Source of the DNA: Marinimicrobium sp050113635
GTDB lineage: Bacteria > Pseudomonadota > Gammaproteobacteria > Pseudomonadales > Cellvibrionaceae
Assembly (NCBI RefSeq): GCF_050113635.1
Contig: NZ_JBNJLT010000004.1
Coordinates: 315,876 to 379,875 of the forward strand
Length of the DNA stretch: 64,000 bases
Direction: 5' to 3'
Positions 41,528 to 50,495 of this stretch are shown here, piece after piece. Under the pieces are notes generated by a model. That model was not told the DNA's origin, ran no database searches, and saw only the letters and a list, made by a program, of their open reading frames with translations. The position numbers and the translations under genes are program-made. The stretch's first letter is position 1. Each line of letters opens with the position of its first letter.

Positions 41528-41545
41528 AATTGGCCTTACCACTTG
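41528..41545 (+). promoter_or_regulatory. Uronate-regulon operator 1 (lyase gene)
   Basis: AATTGGCCTTACCACTTG, 81 bp before the lyase start. Best copy of a motif that recurs at five other promoters of this locus. Confidence 0.72.
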
Positions 41546-41625
41546 ACAGTAAGGCTGTTTTTACGACATAGTGATTTTGCCTAAAAATCCACGCAGTTGC
41601 GGAGAATAAACATAAGGTAATCGCT

Positions 41626-44247
41626 ATGAGCATTTATAAAACATCAACCCTCCTCTGTTTGGCTGGCCTGTTGAGTGCCTGCGGAGGCAGTATCGGCCAT
41701 GAAACACCGACCCCCGGATCGGGTGTCAGCAGTAGTGCCGACAACAGTGCCGACAACAGTGTGTCCTCATCTTCCGGTCAGTCATCGTCTGGTGGAAGTG
41801 ACGCCAGTGGCCCCGACGTGCTACGCGGTACGTTTTTGGACAGCGCCGTGGGTAATCTGCGCTTCAGCACTGCCAGCCAGAACGGCAGCACCACGGACGC
41901 CGGTGAGTTCTTCTACCGGGCCGGAGAGACCGTTACCTTTGCCATTGGTGACTTGACGCTGCCAGAGACTCGCGCCCGCGCTACGCTCACGCCACTCGAT
42001 CTCGCTGACACCAGCGATCTGGCGGACCGTCGGGTGATTAACATGGTGCGGCTGCTCATCTCGCTGGACGTCGATGGCGATCCCGGCAATGGCATCACGC
42101 TGGATGAACAGGCCCACGGTGCAGCCACCGCACTGGATTTTGATCAGCCCGCCGAGGATTTTGCGCAGTCGGCTGCGGTAATCAACCTGCTCAGTGCCTC
42201 CGGTTCCGGCCGTGCCGCGCTGGTGTCCGAGGGCGACGCCATGGCGCATTTCCAGAGTACCCTGAATGGCCAGATCAACAGTCGTGTGATTGCCTCGGCC
42301 GATGGCCCGGGAGATACGTATGAACTGTTTGATGCGGCGTTTGGTGGCACGGCGGTGGAAACGCCGGTCTGTGATGAATCCACAGACAGCTTTGGCCGAC
42401 GCATTACCGAGGTAATGGACGACGACCTGGAAACCTACGTGTTTGCGTTCCATATTCTGCGCGATGTGGATGGTGACCGTTGCATAGACACCATCACAGA
42501 CCGTCAGCGTATTGAAGTCAAAACCTACTCGCCCTCGCCGGAAGATCGCATTGCTCGTGAGGGAGAGATTCACACCTACCGCTGGAAGTTCAAGCTGCCG
42601 GAAGGTTTTCAGCCGTCTTCCTCGTTTACACATATCTTCCAGATCAAAGCCTCCGGTGGTGATGACGGTATGCCCATCGTGACCTTTACGCCGCGTGCCG
42701 GCTCGCCCGAGCGCTTGCAGGTCATGTACGCGCCCGACGGTCCCACCGGGGCCTCTGAGGTGGCCGCTGCCAACCTGTCGGACTTTAAAGGTGAGTGGGT
42801 GGAAGCCTATGTGCGGACGCTGAACGCGGAAAGCGGTCGGCTCGAAGTGTCCCTGACCCGCCTGAGCGATGGCCAGACGCTGGTGGCCTGGAGCAATAAC
42901 GACATTGATATGTGGCGCGACGGGGCCAACCTGAATCGACCCAAGTGGGGGATCTATCGCAGCCTTAACGATATCGCAATGCTGCGCGATGAAACCGTCT
43001 GGTTCAACGATTTCTGTATCGCCGAAGGTACCAATATTTGTCCGTCCGATATCACCGGCCAGAACCCGCCGGGTGGTGGCGATGTGCCCGATTTTGGGTT
43101 CGAAGCGGAAGCGCTGGGGCAGGCTCCCGCCGACTTTGAGGTAGAAGGTGATATTACCGTCTCCGACGAACAGGCGCGTGAAGGCAGCCAGTCCGTCAAG
43201 CTCTCCCACCCGGAGCCAGGGCAAGTGCGTATGCGCCAGGCCTTTGGCGCCATGGATACGGGGCGCTTGAAAGCCTCGGTTCGCCTGCCCGCCGACAGCG
43301 GCGTGGATACCCTGCTGACCGTGTACGCCGAGTCCTATAACTCGGCGAATCGTGCGATCGATATCATTCTGAAAACCGATGGCACGGTGCGCCGACGTGA
43401 AGGCAGTGCCCAGGAAGATGTGGTGACTGTGTCTACCGATGACTGGGTGGATATTGAAATCCAGTGGCAGTCTGTGTCGACCTCGAATGAATTTACCCTG
43501 TGGGTCAATGGCACAGAGGCCGGCACCTTTCCGGTGGCAACGACCGGTCTGACACCCGAGCGGGTGGAGTTCAAATTTGGTCAGAACGCCGAAGCAGTGA
43601 GCCCCGACAGTGTGTATGTGGATGCGGTGACCATCTCCGATCAGCTTGGCGAAGCCGATGGAGGCGACGGTGCTGAGCCGCCCCCGAGCGCGCCGGACTT
43701 TGGTTTCGAAACCGACACGCTGAGCGCGGCGCCCGCCGGCTTCGACGCCGAGGGTGATATTCAGGTGAGTGCAGAGATGGCACGGGAAGGCAGTCAGTCG
43801 GTTAAGTTCACTCATGCCGTCGAGGGTCAGGTACGCCTTCGGCAGAGTCAGGTACCGGCGGCCACTGGCTCTCTTAGCGCCGCCGTGTACATTCCGGCAG
43901 GCGTGGATGCAGATACCTTGATAACGCTCTACGCGGACACCTATAACTCGGCCAATCGATCCATTGACTTGTTGTTTAAGGGGGATGGAACCTTACGTCG
44001 CCGCGAAGGAGGCAGCCAGGAAGATGTGATCAGTTATAGCGTGGATGCCTGGAATGAGGTGACCGTAAGCTGGGAAGACGTCGCGGTTAGCAACGAATTC
44101 ACCCTTTGGCTCAATGGCGTTGAACTGGGTACTTTTCCGGTGGCAACGCCGAATCTGGTGCCGGAGCGCGTTGAGTTCAAGTTCGGTGGCAATGCCGGTG
44201 AAATTAGCCCCGTCAGTGTCTATCTGGACGCGGTTTCAGGGTTTTAG
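41626..44247 (+). CDS. Polysaccharide-lyase-like lipoprotein with duplicated C-terminal domain
   Basis: The product has 873 residues. Lipobox Leu-Ser-Ala-Cys (Cys19) is followed by a Ser-rich linker (30-62), a beta domain seen in other Cellvibrionales secreted proteins (about 68-230), and a jelly-roll domain (about 246-473) with His-Thr-Tyr-Arg-Trp-Lys-Phe-Lys-Leu-Pro and Trp-Gly-Ile-Tyr-Arg-Ser that resembles the PF14099/PL20-type lyase fold. Two similar domains of about 185 residues follow (487-672 and 688-873), each with Asp-Phe-Gly-Phe-Glu, Tyr-Asn-Ser-Ala-Asn-Arg and Val-Glu-Phe-Lys-Phe-Gly; these are probably carbohydrate-binding. Its operator and neighbours place it in uronate-polymer breakdown. 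The substrate is inferred, not shown. Confidence 0.7.
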   Translation: MSIYKTSTLLCLAGLLSACGGSIGHETPTPGSGVSSSADNSADNSVSSSSGQSSSGGSDASGPDVLRGTFLDSAVGNLRFSTASQNGSTTDAGEFFYRAGETVTFAIGDLTLPETRARATLTPLDLADTSDLADRRVINMVRLLISLDVDGDPGNGITLDEQAHGAATALDFDQPAEDFAQSAAVINLLSASGSGRAALVSEGDAMAHFQSTLNGQINSRVIASADGPGDTYELFDAAFGGTAVETPVCDESTDSFGRRITEVMDDDLETYVFAFHILRDVDGDRCIDTITDRQRIEVKTYSPSPEDRIAREGEIHTYRWKFKLPEGFQPSSSFTHIFQIKASGGDDGMPIVTFTPRAGSPERLQVMYAPDGPTGASEVAAANLSDFKGEWVEAYVRTLNAESGRLEVSLTRLSDGQTLVAWSNNDIDMWRDGANLNRPKWGIYRSLNDIAMLRDETVWFNDFCIAEGTNICPSDITGQNPPGGGDVPDFGFEAEALGQAPADFEVEGDITVSDEQAREGSQSVKLSHPEPGQVRMRQAFGAMDTGRLKASVRLPADSGVDTLLTVYAESYNSANRAIDIILKTDGTVRRREGSAQEDVVTVSTDDWVDIEIQWQSVSTSNEFTLWVNGTEAGTFPVATTGLTPERVEFKFGQNAEAVSPDSVYVDAVTISDQLGEADGGDGAEPPPSAPDFGFETDTLSAAPAGFDAEGDIQVSAEMAREGSQSVKFTHAVEGQVRLRQSQVPAATGSLSAAVYIPAGVDADTLITLYADTYNSANRSIDLLFKGDGTLRRREGGSQEDVISYSVDAWNEVTVSWEDVAVSNEFTLWLNGVELGTFPVATPNLVPERVEFKFGGNAGEISPVSVYLDAVSGF

Positions 44248-44281
44248 GCAAGTGGTGACCGGCGCTTGATGTCAGTCTCTT

Positions 44282-44311
44282 CCCAAAGCGGCCCCGCCGG
44301 GCCGCTTTGGG
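44282..44311 (+). terminator. Long GC hairpin after lyase gene
   Basis: CCCAAAGCGGCCC (44282-44294) pairs perfectly with GGGCCGCTTTGGG (44299-44311). No T-run follows, so it may stabilise the 3' end rather than terminate. Confidence 0.5.
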
Positions 44312-44360
44312 GTGGAGCGGTGGGGCAGACCCATATTGCAAATTTGACTGAAAGCGATAC

Positions 44361-44385
44361 AATTGGTCAGGCAGATTTACCAATT
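44361..44385. promoter_or_regulatory. Uronate-regulon operator 2 (uxuA)
   Basis: AATTGGT (44361-44367) and ACCAATT (44379-44385) form a perfect inverted repeat with an 11-bp spacer (CAGGCAGATTT), 46 bp before uxuA. The arms match the start of the locus motif and the TTGGT...ACCAA core of FadR/UxuR-type operators. Confidence 0.62.
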
Positions 44386-44430
44386 CGCCGCCCGGACGGG
44401 ATGGCGTAGCCAATGATTTGAGAGGACAGA

Positions 44431-45627
44431 ATGCAGGAAACTTGGAGATGGTTTGGCCCGAATGACCCGGTGAGCCTGAAGCATATTGCACAGGCAGGTG
44501 CCACGGGTGTGGTGACCTCGCTGCACCACATTCCCACCGGGGAGGCTTGGCCCATGGACGATATTCTGGAACGCAAGGCCTTGATTGAAAAGCAGGGTAT
44601 GAGCTGGGCGGTGGTGGAAAGTGTGCCCGTACACAATGACATCAAAACGCGCAGCGGACAGTACCAAACGTACATCGATCATTACAAAACCTCGCTGCGC
44701 CGCCTGGGCGAGGCCGGTATTGATACCGTGTGTTACAACTTTATGCCGGTGGTGGACTGGACCCGCACCAACCTGACCTATGTGCTGCCGAACGAGAGCC
44801 AGGCGCTGCGTTTTGAGATGAGCGACTTTGCCGCCTACGATGTACACATTCTTCAGCGCCGCAACGCCGCCGCCGATTACGAGCCGGACGTACTGGCCCG
44901 AGCCGAGCAGCGCGTGCTGGCCATGAGTGATGAAGAGAAAGTCCTGCTGGAGAAAAACATTATTGCCGGGCTGCCCGGGGGCGATGGCTCCTATGACCGC
45001 GCCGGTATTATGGCGGCGATTGAACAGTTTATTGAAATTGGCAATGATGGCATGCGCGCCAATTTGTTTGCCTTCCTGAAAGAAGTGGTGCCGGTGGCGG
45101 AAGAAGCCGGAGTGCGTTTGTGCATTCACCCGGATGATCCACCGTTTTCGCTGTTCGGCCTGCCGCGTGTAGTCTCCACGGCGGATGACGCCCGCGCGTT
45201 GCTCGAAGCGGTTCCCAGCCCTGCCAACGGGCTGACGCTGTGTGCCGGTTCCTACGGAGCGCGTTGCGATAACGACCTGGTGAAAATGGCGAGCGAGTTT
45301 GGTTCACGCATTTATTTTGTGCATTTGCGCAATGTAAAACGTGAGGACGATGGCTCGTTCTATGAAGCCGATCATCTGGATGGTGACAACGATATGGTCG
45401 GCCTGATCGACCAGCTGCTCGCGGAAGAGGAGCGTCGCAAGGCTGAAGGAGGGCCGCAGTTGCAGATTCCCATGCGCCCGGACCACGGGCACCTGATGGC
45501 GGATGAAATTGGCCGCCAGGGTGTGAACCCCGGTTACTCGTATGCGGGCCGAATGAAAGGGTTGGCAGAGCTGCGCGGCGTGATTCACGCGTTGAAAATC
45601 ATGCGCGGTCGTTCCGTCGCAAGCTGA
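44431..45627 (+). CDS. uxuA: D-mannonate dehydratase
   Basis: The product has 398 residues of the UxuA family, a TIM barrel. Seen motifs: Trp-Arg-Trp-Phe-Gly-Pro-Asn-Asp at the start, Thr-Ser-Leu-His-His-Ile-Pro-Thr-Gly-Glu, Cys-Ile-His-Pro-Asp-Asp-Pro-Pro, Leu-Cys-Ala-Gly-Ser-Tyr, Val-His-Leu-Arg-Asn-Val and Arg-Pro-Asp-His-Gly. These hold the metal-binding His/Cys/Asp set. It dehydrates mannonate to 2-keto-3-deoxygluconate in the glucuronate pathway (known). AGAGGA precedes the ATG. UxuB and UxaC are not in the window. Confidence 0.95.
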   Translation: MQETWRWFGPNDPVSLKHIAQAGATGVVTSLHHIPTGEAWPMDDILERKALIEKQGMSWAVVESVPVHNDIKTRSGQYQTYIDHYKTSLRRLGEAGIDTVCYNFMPVVDWTRTNLTYVLPNESQALRFEMSDFAAYDVHILQRRNAAADYEPDVLARAEQRVLAMSDEEKVLLEKNIIAGLPGGDGSYDRAGIMAAIEQFIEIGNDGMRANLFAFLKEVVPVAEEAGVRLCIHPDDPPFSLFGLPRVVSTADDARALLEAVPSPANGLTLCAGSYGARCDNDLVKMASEFGSRIYFVHLRNVKREDDGSFYEADHLDGDNDMVGLIDQLLAEEERRKAEGGPQLQIPMRPDHGHLMADEIGRQGVNPGYSYAGRMKGLAELRGVIHALKIMRGRSVAS

Positions 45628-45674
45628 AATCGGTGACATCGGAAAGCGCTTTGCCTTAAGCGTTGGATGGTAAT

Positions 45675-45706
45675 AAAAAAGCGGCCGCTACCGGCCGCTT
45701 TTTTAA
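45675..45706. terminator. Bidirectional intrinsic terminator between uxuA and regulator
   Basis: AAAAAAGCGGCCG (45675-45687) pairs with CGGCCGCTTTTTT (45692-45704). T-runs on both strands serve the convergent genes. Confidence 0.93.
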
Positions 45707-45737
45707 TGGCGTCAAAGAGCTGGAGTGACTCGGGCGA

Positions 45738-46430
45738 TCAATTCTGTCCGAAGTGCGTGGCCGCCGCTTCGGTGGCGTTCTCCAGATGTTTGCGCATGGC
45801 TTGCCGGGCGCCTTCGGCGTCACGGTTTGCCAGGGCTTCAATAATGGTGCGGTGGTCTTCCAGGATAGGGTGAACGCCTTCCTGGCGAATGCGCTGCGAA
45901 AAAGCGGTGTGCAGCTCGGATTGATTGCGCAGTTCCCACAGCCAGTCCACGACCGCATAAATAGCCGTGTTCTGGCAAGCCATTGCAATAATGTTGTGAA
46001 ATTTCCAGTCCGCCTGTTCTGAGGCATCCTGTTTTTTGTTTTCCTCTTCCATTTCCCGGTAGGCGGCCCAGAGCTTTTCAATCTGCTCGTCCGAAATACG
46101 TTCAGCGGCCAGGGCGCAGGCTTCGGTTTCCAGCAGCATGCGGGTTTCCAGAATCTCGAAAGGGCCGATGCCTTTATCCCGTACTTCCAGCCTGGGTTTT
46201 TTACGGGTCACATAAATGCCGGAGCCGGTCCGGATTTCAATCACGCCTTGCAGTTCCAGGGCGATCATGGCTTCGCGGATGGTCGGGCGGCTTACCCCCA
46301 GGCGCTCGGCCAGTTCCCGTTCGGCGGGAAATTTCTGACCGGGCTCAATCTTGCCGTCGGAAATCAGTTGCGATAACTGGTTGGCGACCTTGATGTACAA
46401 ACGGTCGGGCTTAATGGCTTCAAACTGCAT
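45738..46430 (-). CDS. FadR/GntR-family regulator (UxuR-like)
   Basis: The product has 230 residues. A winged helix-turn-helix (about 8-70) contains Phe-Pro-Ala-Glu-Arg-Glu-Leu-Ala-Glu-Arg-Leu-Gly-Val-Ser-Arg-Pro-Thr-Ile-Arg-Glu, the GntR signature. A FCD effector domain (about 90-220) with Glu-Thr-Arg and Asp-Xaa-Xaa-Phe-His-metal-type residues (Asp-Trp-Lys-Phe-His) follows. Start at 46430 is set by a GAGGAC ribosome site. Convergent with uxuA; upstream it carries the locus operator at 46554-46571. It is the likely binder of all six sites, with a uronate or fructuronate-type effector (inference). Confidence 0.88.
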   Translation of the reverse strand: MQFEAIKPDRLYIKVANQLSQLISDGKIEPGQKFPAERELAERLGVSRPTIREAMIALELQGVIEIRTGSGIYVTRKKPRLEVRDKGIGPFEILETRMLLETEACALAAERISDEQIEKLWAAYREMEEENKKQDASEQADWKFHNIIAMACQNTAIYAVVDWLWELRNQSELHTAFSQRIRQEGVHPILEDHRTIIEALANRDAEGARQAMRKHLENATEAAATHFGQN

Positions 46431-46553
46431 GGTGGTGTGTCCTCGTGAGGCGGGGCGCGACCCTGGCAGTAGTTGGTGTGGCACGCTCCGCGCGCAGCGC
46501 GTTGCGACGTTCGTCGAGCGCCTTCTCTGATTAACCATCAAGTGTACTATGGA

Positions 46554-46571
46554 CAAGGGGTAAAGCCAATT
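46554..46571 (-). promoter_or_regulatory. Uronate-regulon operator 3 (regulator gene)
   Basis: Read on the minus strand: AATTGGCTTTACCCCTTG, 16 of 18 positions identical to operator 1. It lies 124 bp before the regulator start, suggesting autoregulation. Confidence 0.7.
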
Positions 46572-46622
46572 GGCCTTGGTGTTGTTGGCGGGCGGGCGGG
46601 ATAAAAGGTAAACGGTAGGGTG

Positions 46623-46657
46623 AAAAAACGGGCCGGAGCACAAGGCGTGCTCCGGCC
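46623..46657 (-). terminator. Intrinsic terminator after GH2 gene
   Basis: GGCCGGAGCAC (46631-46641) pairs with GTGCTCCGGCC (46647-46657). On the minus strand the hairpin is followed by CG and six T residues. Confidence 0.9.
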
Positions 46658-46666
46658 GTGCGTCAA

Positions 46667-49153
46667 TCAGGGCTGAATTTCGCCCGTTTGATCCACGTAG
46701 ACGTACACGCCTTTGACATCCTGACTGCGCAACTCAATGATGGAGGATTGCGCCGGGTCGGGTCGGTAGAGAATGGAAGCGTAGCCATTGGCCATTTCAA
46801 TCTCGCTGCTCTTATCCGGCGTCCCATAGTTTTCCAGCAGCTCGCCCGCTTCCCCAAGGTTGCTGAAGTACACGCGCTCGTCACAGGTAATGCAGCGGTC
46901 GCCGTTCTTGTCCACCGCTTCGGCCTCGATTAACAACAGGCCGTCGTCCTGGGTACTGGCACTGAGTTTGATGTGCTCCAGCTTGTTGAGCGGATCGACG
47001 ATGTAGGTCACGGTCATTTGATCCTCGGCGACTCGCTTCCCGTCTTTGTAACCCACGACGGCCAATGCGTTTTCGCCTTCGTTCAGCTCGGTGGTCCACA
47101 CCAGGCCACCGGCGGGGACTTGTTTCGGATCGCGCTCCAGGCGTTTGAGGGATTTGCCGTTGACGCTCAACTGTGCCGCATCGGTGTTGCAATACACGGT
47201 AATGGTTTGCGGCTCGTTTTTCGCGCCACCGCGATGCGTCCAGGTATGGGACTCGATACGGCAGAACGGGTCCGTGGCCCAGTAGCTGGCGAACACGTAG
47301 TAGGCATCTTTTTTACGTCCCTGGCGATCCACCAGACCTTTCTGGTTCATGTAGGGAATCGGGTTTTCCGGACGCAAGGGGGTGGCGAAGTCTTTGAACG
47401 CCCACTGGGCGCTGCCGGCAAAGTTGGGCAGATTCTCCTGCACCTGAAGGTGCCAGTCGAACAGATCAACAATGTAGCTTTCGTTCCAGTCGGAATCTTT
47501 CGCCACGCTTTTCACCACGGCCTGGTTTACGGCTTCTTCCACATCCACCTGAGCGCCGGGAATCCCGTCTTTGGTGATGGGAGTCGGGGTATGACGCCCG
47601 ACATGGCTGGAGCCGCCGTATTCCATATGCAGCATGTGCGGGTAATCGTTCATCGCTTTGCGCAAGGCTTCTTCATATTGAGCATAAGCGCCGCCGTACC
47701 AGCCGGCCCAGATGGACGGTGAGAACACATCGACAATATGCGCACCTTCATAGTATTTGCGAATGGAGGTCAGCCGCGTCGGGTCCAGGTCGTGGGCAAT
47801 ATCGTTCAGGTGCTGCAAGTACGGATTGAGCTTCTCGGGGTCACCGCCACCGGGGAAGTCTTCTTCCCAGTAAATTTCGTTGCCCAACGACCAGAATACG
47901 ATGCTCGGGTGATTGCGGTTTTGTGCAATTTGCTGGCGAAGCAGGCGCTCGGTGTTGTCCTGCCATTGTTCGCCACCCATGCCGCCGCGACACCAGGGCA
48001 GTTCGTCCCACAGAATCAGGCCGAGTTCATCGGCAGCCCGGTAAATTTCCGGGTCCTGGGGGTAGTGGCCGAGGCGCACAAAGTTTGCGCCCAGATCCTT
48101 GATCATTTGCATGTCCTGGCGGTGCAGGCGGTTGGGCATGGCCGCGCCGAGCCCGGCGTGCTCTTCGTGGCGGTGGGTGCCGCGCAACAGTACCCGTTCG
48201 CCATTCAGGTAGAACGCGCCGTGGTCCTTAAATTCAAACCAGCGATAACCGTAGCGGGTGTTGTTGCTGTGCAGTGTGTCGCCGCTTTGTTTCAGTGCGA
48301 CATCGACACGGTAAAGGTTCGGGTCTTCCGGTGACCACAGTGCCGGGTTGGGCATGGCTTCGGTGGGCAGCGGCACTTCGAACGCGCCCGGTGCCAGCGA
48401 TACCGAGCGTGTCAGCTCGGCCACAGCGTGGCCATCGGGATCGATAATGCGGGCGGTCACCTCGTAGTCACGTTCTTTATTCGAGGTGTTGCGACCGTAT
48501 ACGAGAATGTCCGTCAGACCGCGCTCGGCATCGACCTCCGGCGTGTCCACACGGACTTGCCCAATGTAGACCTCGGGCACGACTTTCAGCCAGACATCCC
48601 GGGTCAGACCGCCGTGAATGACGAAGTCGGATTTTTGCGACGGAATCAGGTTGGGGTCGTAGGCGTTGCTGACCCGAACCATCAGCGTGTTGTCCTGATT
48701 GGCTTTCAGCGCATCGGTGATGTCCATTTCAAAACCAATATAGCCACCGACATGCTGGCCGATGTGGTCGCCGTTCAGGTAGACATCGGTGATCATGTTG
48801 GCGCCTTCGAAATACAGCAGGTAGCGCAGGGCGTCCTCGCTCGCTTCAGGGCGCAGGGTTTTTTGATACCAACTGGCGTTGCGTCGATAGCCGGGCAAGG
48901 CATCGACACTGTCGGTGGCGTTCCAGGTGTGGGGGAGGTTCAGGGACTGCCAGCCGCTGGCATCGCGCGCCTGGGTTTCGTTCTCGGTAATATTTTCCAG
49001 ATAACCCCAGTTGGCGTTGAGCAACAGGGTATCCGGTTCGGCGGGCACGACAAACGGCGAGGCCTGGGTCTGGCCCAGTGCCAGCAGCAATCCGGCCAGC
49101 AGGCCGGTAGCGCTGCGGCGCAAACGGGGGCGTCGGGGTTGATGGTGTTTCAC
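46667..49153 (-). CDS. Exported GH2 glycosidase (beta-galactosidase/beta-glucuronidase family)
   Basis: The product has 828 residues with a signal peptide (about 1-32). N-terminal jelly-roll (about 40-215, Leu-Pro-His-Thr-Trp-Asn), Ig-like domain, TIM barrel and C-terminal domains follow the GH2 order. The acid/base is E426 in Leu-Gly-Asn-Glu-Ile-Tyr and the nucleophile E511 in His-Met-Glu-Tyr-Gly-Gly. Start is GTG at 49153, preceded by AGAGAGGT. It is the third gene of the GH105-PL-GH2 operon, so it probably removes galactose or glucuronate side groups from a uronate polymer. Substrate is not decided by sequence. Confidence 0.88.
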   Translation of the reverse strand: MKHHQPRRPRLRRSATGLLAGLLLALGQTQASPFVVPAEPDTLLLNANWGYLENITENETQARDASGWQSLNLPHTWNATDSVDALPGYRRNASWYQKTLRPEASEDALRYLLYFEGANMITDVYLNGDHIGQHVGGYIGFEMDITDALKANQDNTLMVRVSNAYDPNLIPSQKSDFVIHGGLTRDVWLKVVPEVYIGQVRVDTPEVDAERGLTDILVYGRNTSNKERDYEVTARIIDPDGHAVAELTRSVSLAPGAFEVPLPTEAMPNPALWSPEDPNLYRVDVALKQSGDTLHSNNTRYGYRWFEFKDHGAFYLNGERVLLRGTHRHEEHAGLGAAMPNRLHRQDMQMIKDLGANFVRLGHYPQDPEIYRAADELGLILWDELPWCRGGMGGEQWQDNTERLLRQQIAQNRNHPSIVFWSLGNEIYWEEDFPGGGDPEKLNPYLQHLNDIAHDLDPTRLTSIRKYYEGAHIVDVFSPSIWAGWYGGAYAQYEEALRKAMNDYPHMLHMEYGGSSHVGRHTPTPITKDGIPGAQVDVEEAVNQAVVKSVAKDSDWNESYIVDLFDWHLQVQENLPNFAGSAQWAFKDFATPLRPENPIPYMNQKGLVDRQGRKKDAYYVFASYWATDPFCRIESHTWTHRGGAKNEPQTITVYCNTDAAQLSVNGKSLKRLERDPKQVPAGGLVWTTELNEGENALAVVGYKDGKRVAEDQMTVTYIVDPLNKLEHIKLSASTQDDGLLLIEAEAVDKNGDRCITCDERVYFSNLGEAGELLENYGTPDKSSEIEMANGYASILYRPDPAQSSIIELRSQDVKGVYVYVDQTGEIQP

Positions 49154-49181
49154 GTTGTACCTCTCTGAAAGGTCGTTGTTC

Positions 49182-50483
49182 TCATGGGTGGTTATGGTTG
49201 TGATGAGGCTGGAGTGCCGGGACGCCGGCGGCGCGCTCCGACAGCCACAGTAACGGATGGCGCACCGGCAGGTTGCGCCGCACTTCGTATTCGTCGGGGT
49301 CGGCGTCCAGTGATTGCCAGAGATCGATATCGCCCGGTTTTTCATAAGCCCAGGCGGACAGCACCAGGGAAATCTGCCGTACCGGCCAGTTGTCCCAGTA
49401 CATGGCGTCCGGCGGCAGGGGCCATTGGGTTTTGTCGGCGATATAAGGCCGCATAAAAGCCATGGCACGCGGCAAGCCGCGCCCTTTGTCATCGCGGTAC
49501 TGCCACAGGTTGTCGTCCGGTGTGGAGGCAATTTGCGCGAGGGTAGCCATGGCGTCGAGCACGAACAGCGAATAGCCGTAGGGCTTGGTGCGCGCAAGTT
49601 CGGCAGGAAAACCCCCGTCGGTATTCATCATTTCGCCGACGAACCGCGTTTTGAAATCGTGACGAATCTCCGCCAGCAGTGCGGTATTGCCGGTCAGGTC
49701 GGCGAAGGCGGCCGCTTGCATGGCCCAGGTAACGCCATGGTTGTTGGGATGTTCGCGTTCTTTAAGGCCAAAAGGATGCGTGGTCAGCCAGTGAAGGTAA
49801 TCGGAAAACCAGGTGAGTACCTGTTCGCGAGTGTCTCCAGTCAGCTGGTCGCGGGCCATCAGATGTTGGGCACTGCGGGCGACTTCGACCAGGTGAATGG
49901 TGTCGATCACGCCGATGCTGCGCCCGGTGTTGCGGCCGTGAATGGCCTGGGCATAGCGCAGGTGTGGCGTCATTCGGGTATCCGCGTCGACAAACCAGGC
50001 GTTCAGGTGGCGGATGGCGGCTTGCGCGTAGCGGCGGTCTTCGGTCAGCAGATACGCGGAGGTCAGGCTGGCCACGATATCGCTGAAGCGCATCAGTGAT
50101 TGCCGGTGGGCGATAAAGTTGTCCGGGTTGCTCAGTCCGTCACGCCGAATGTAAGGGCCGTTCGGATTGTCGGGGTCGGGCCACCAGTAGTCGCCTTCGG
50201 AATAAAAATCGTGGGCACCACCGGCACTGCGTTCACTGTGGTCAGCGGTCACGGTGCGGGGCTCGGCGTTCAAGTAGGCATTGGCTTTGCGCTCGATGCG
50301 CGGCTGTTCAATGCGCACCACCTCCGCTTCGAGGGAGGTGGTGGACGCCAGGCTCTGGTAGCCGCTGAGGCCCTGGTAGTCGCTGAGGCCCTGGCAGCCG
50401 CTGAGCCAGGCGCTCACCGCAATGGTTATTAACAGCCGCCAGGCTTTGGTCGAGCGTGCGGGGAAACGGTGTGGCTGGCTCAT
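49182..50483 (-). CDS. Alginate-lyase-superfamily lipoprotein (PL38/PL5-like)
   Basis: The product has 433 residues. A lipobox (Leu-Ser-Gly-Cys, Cys near 30) marks a lipoprotein. The helical toroid domain (about 80-400) has Trp-Trp-Pro-Asp-Pro-Asp-Asn-Pro, Asn-Asn-His-Gly-Val-Thr-Trp and Tyr-Gly-Tyr-Ser-Leu-Phe, the active-site pattern of the alginate lyase superfamily, where the Asn-His and Tyr residues carry out beta-elimination. PL38 members cut glucuronan; PL5 members cut mannuronan. The neighbouring uxuA and GH105 fit a glucuronate backbone (inference). The gene lies 12 bp after GH105 and 28 bp before GH2. Confidence 0.82.
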   Translation of the reverse strand: MSQPHRFPARSTKAWRLLITIAVSAWLSGCQGLSDYQGLSGYQSLASTTSLEAEVVRIEQPRIERKANAYLNAEPRTVTADHSERSAGGAHDFYSEGDYWWPDPDNPNGPYIRRDGLSNPDNFIAHRQSLMRFSDIVASLTSAYLLTEDRRYAQAAIRHLNAWFVDADTRMTPHLRYAQAIHGRNTGRSIGVIDTIHLVEVARSAQHLMARDQLTGDTREQVLTWFSDYLHWLTTHPFGLKEREHPNNHGVTWAMQAAAFADLTGNTALLAEIRHDFKTRFVGEMMNTDGGFPAELARTKPYGYSLFVLDAMATLAQIASTPDDNLWQYRDDKGRGLPRAMAFMRPYIADKTQWPLPPDAMYWDNWPVRQISLVLSAWAYEKPGDIDLWQSLDADPDEYEVRRNLPVRHPLLWLSERAAGVPALQPHHNHNHP

Positions 50484-50495
50484 AAACTGGCTCTT

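Noticed and set aside
41821..43815. 664-codon minus-strand frame antisense to the lyase-like lipoprotein
   Set aside because: Composition is that of an antisense shadow of a GC-rich gene; the plus strand has lipobox, linker and repeated domains.
49154..49597. N-terminal extension of the GH2 protein to the upstream ATG
   Set aside because: It would overlap the PL38/PL5-like gene, lacks GH2 similarity and hides a signal peptide; GTG at 49153 has a ribosome site.
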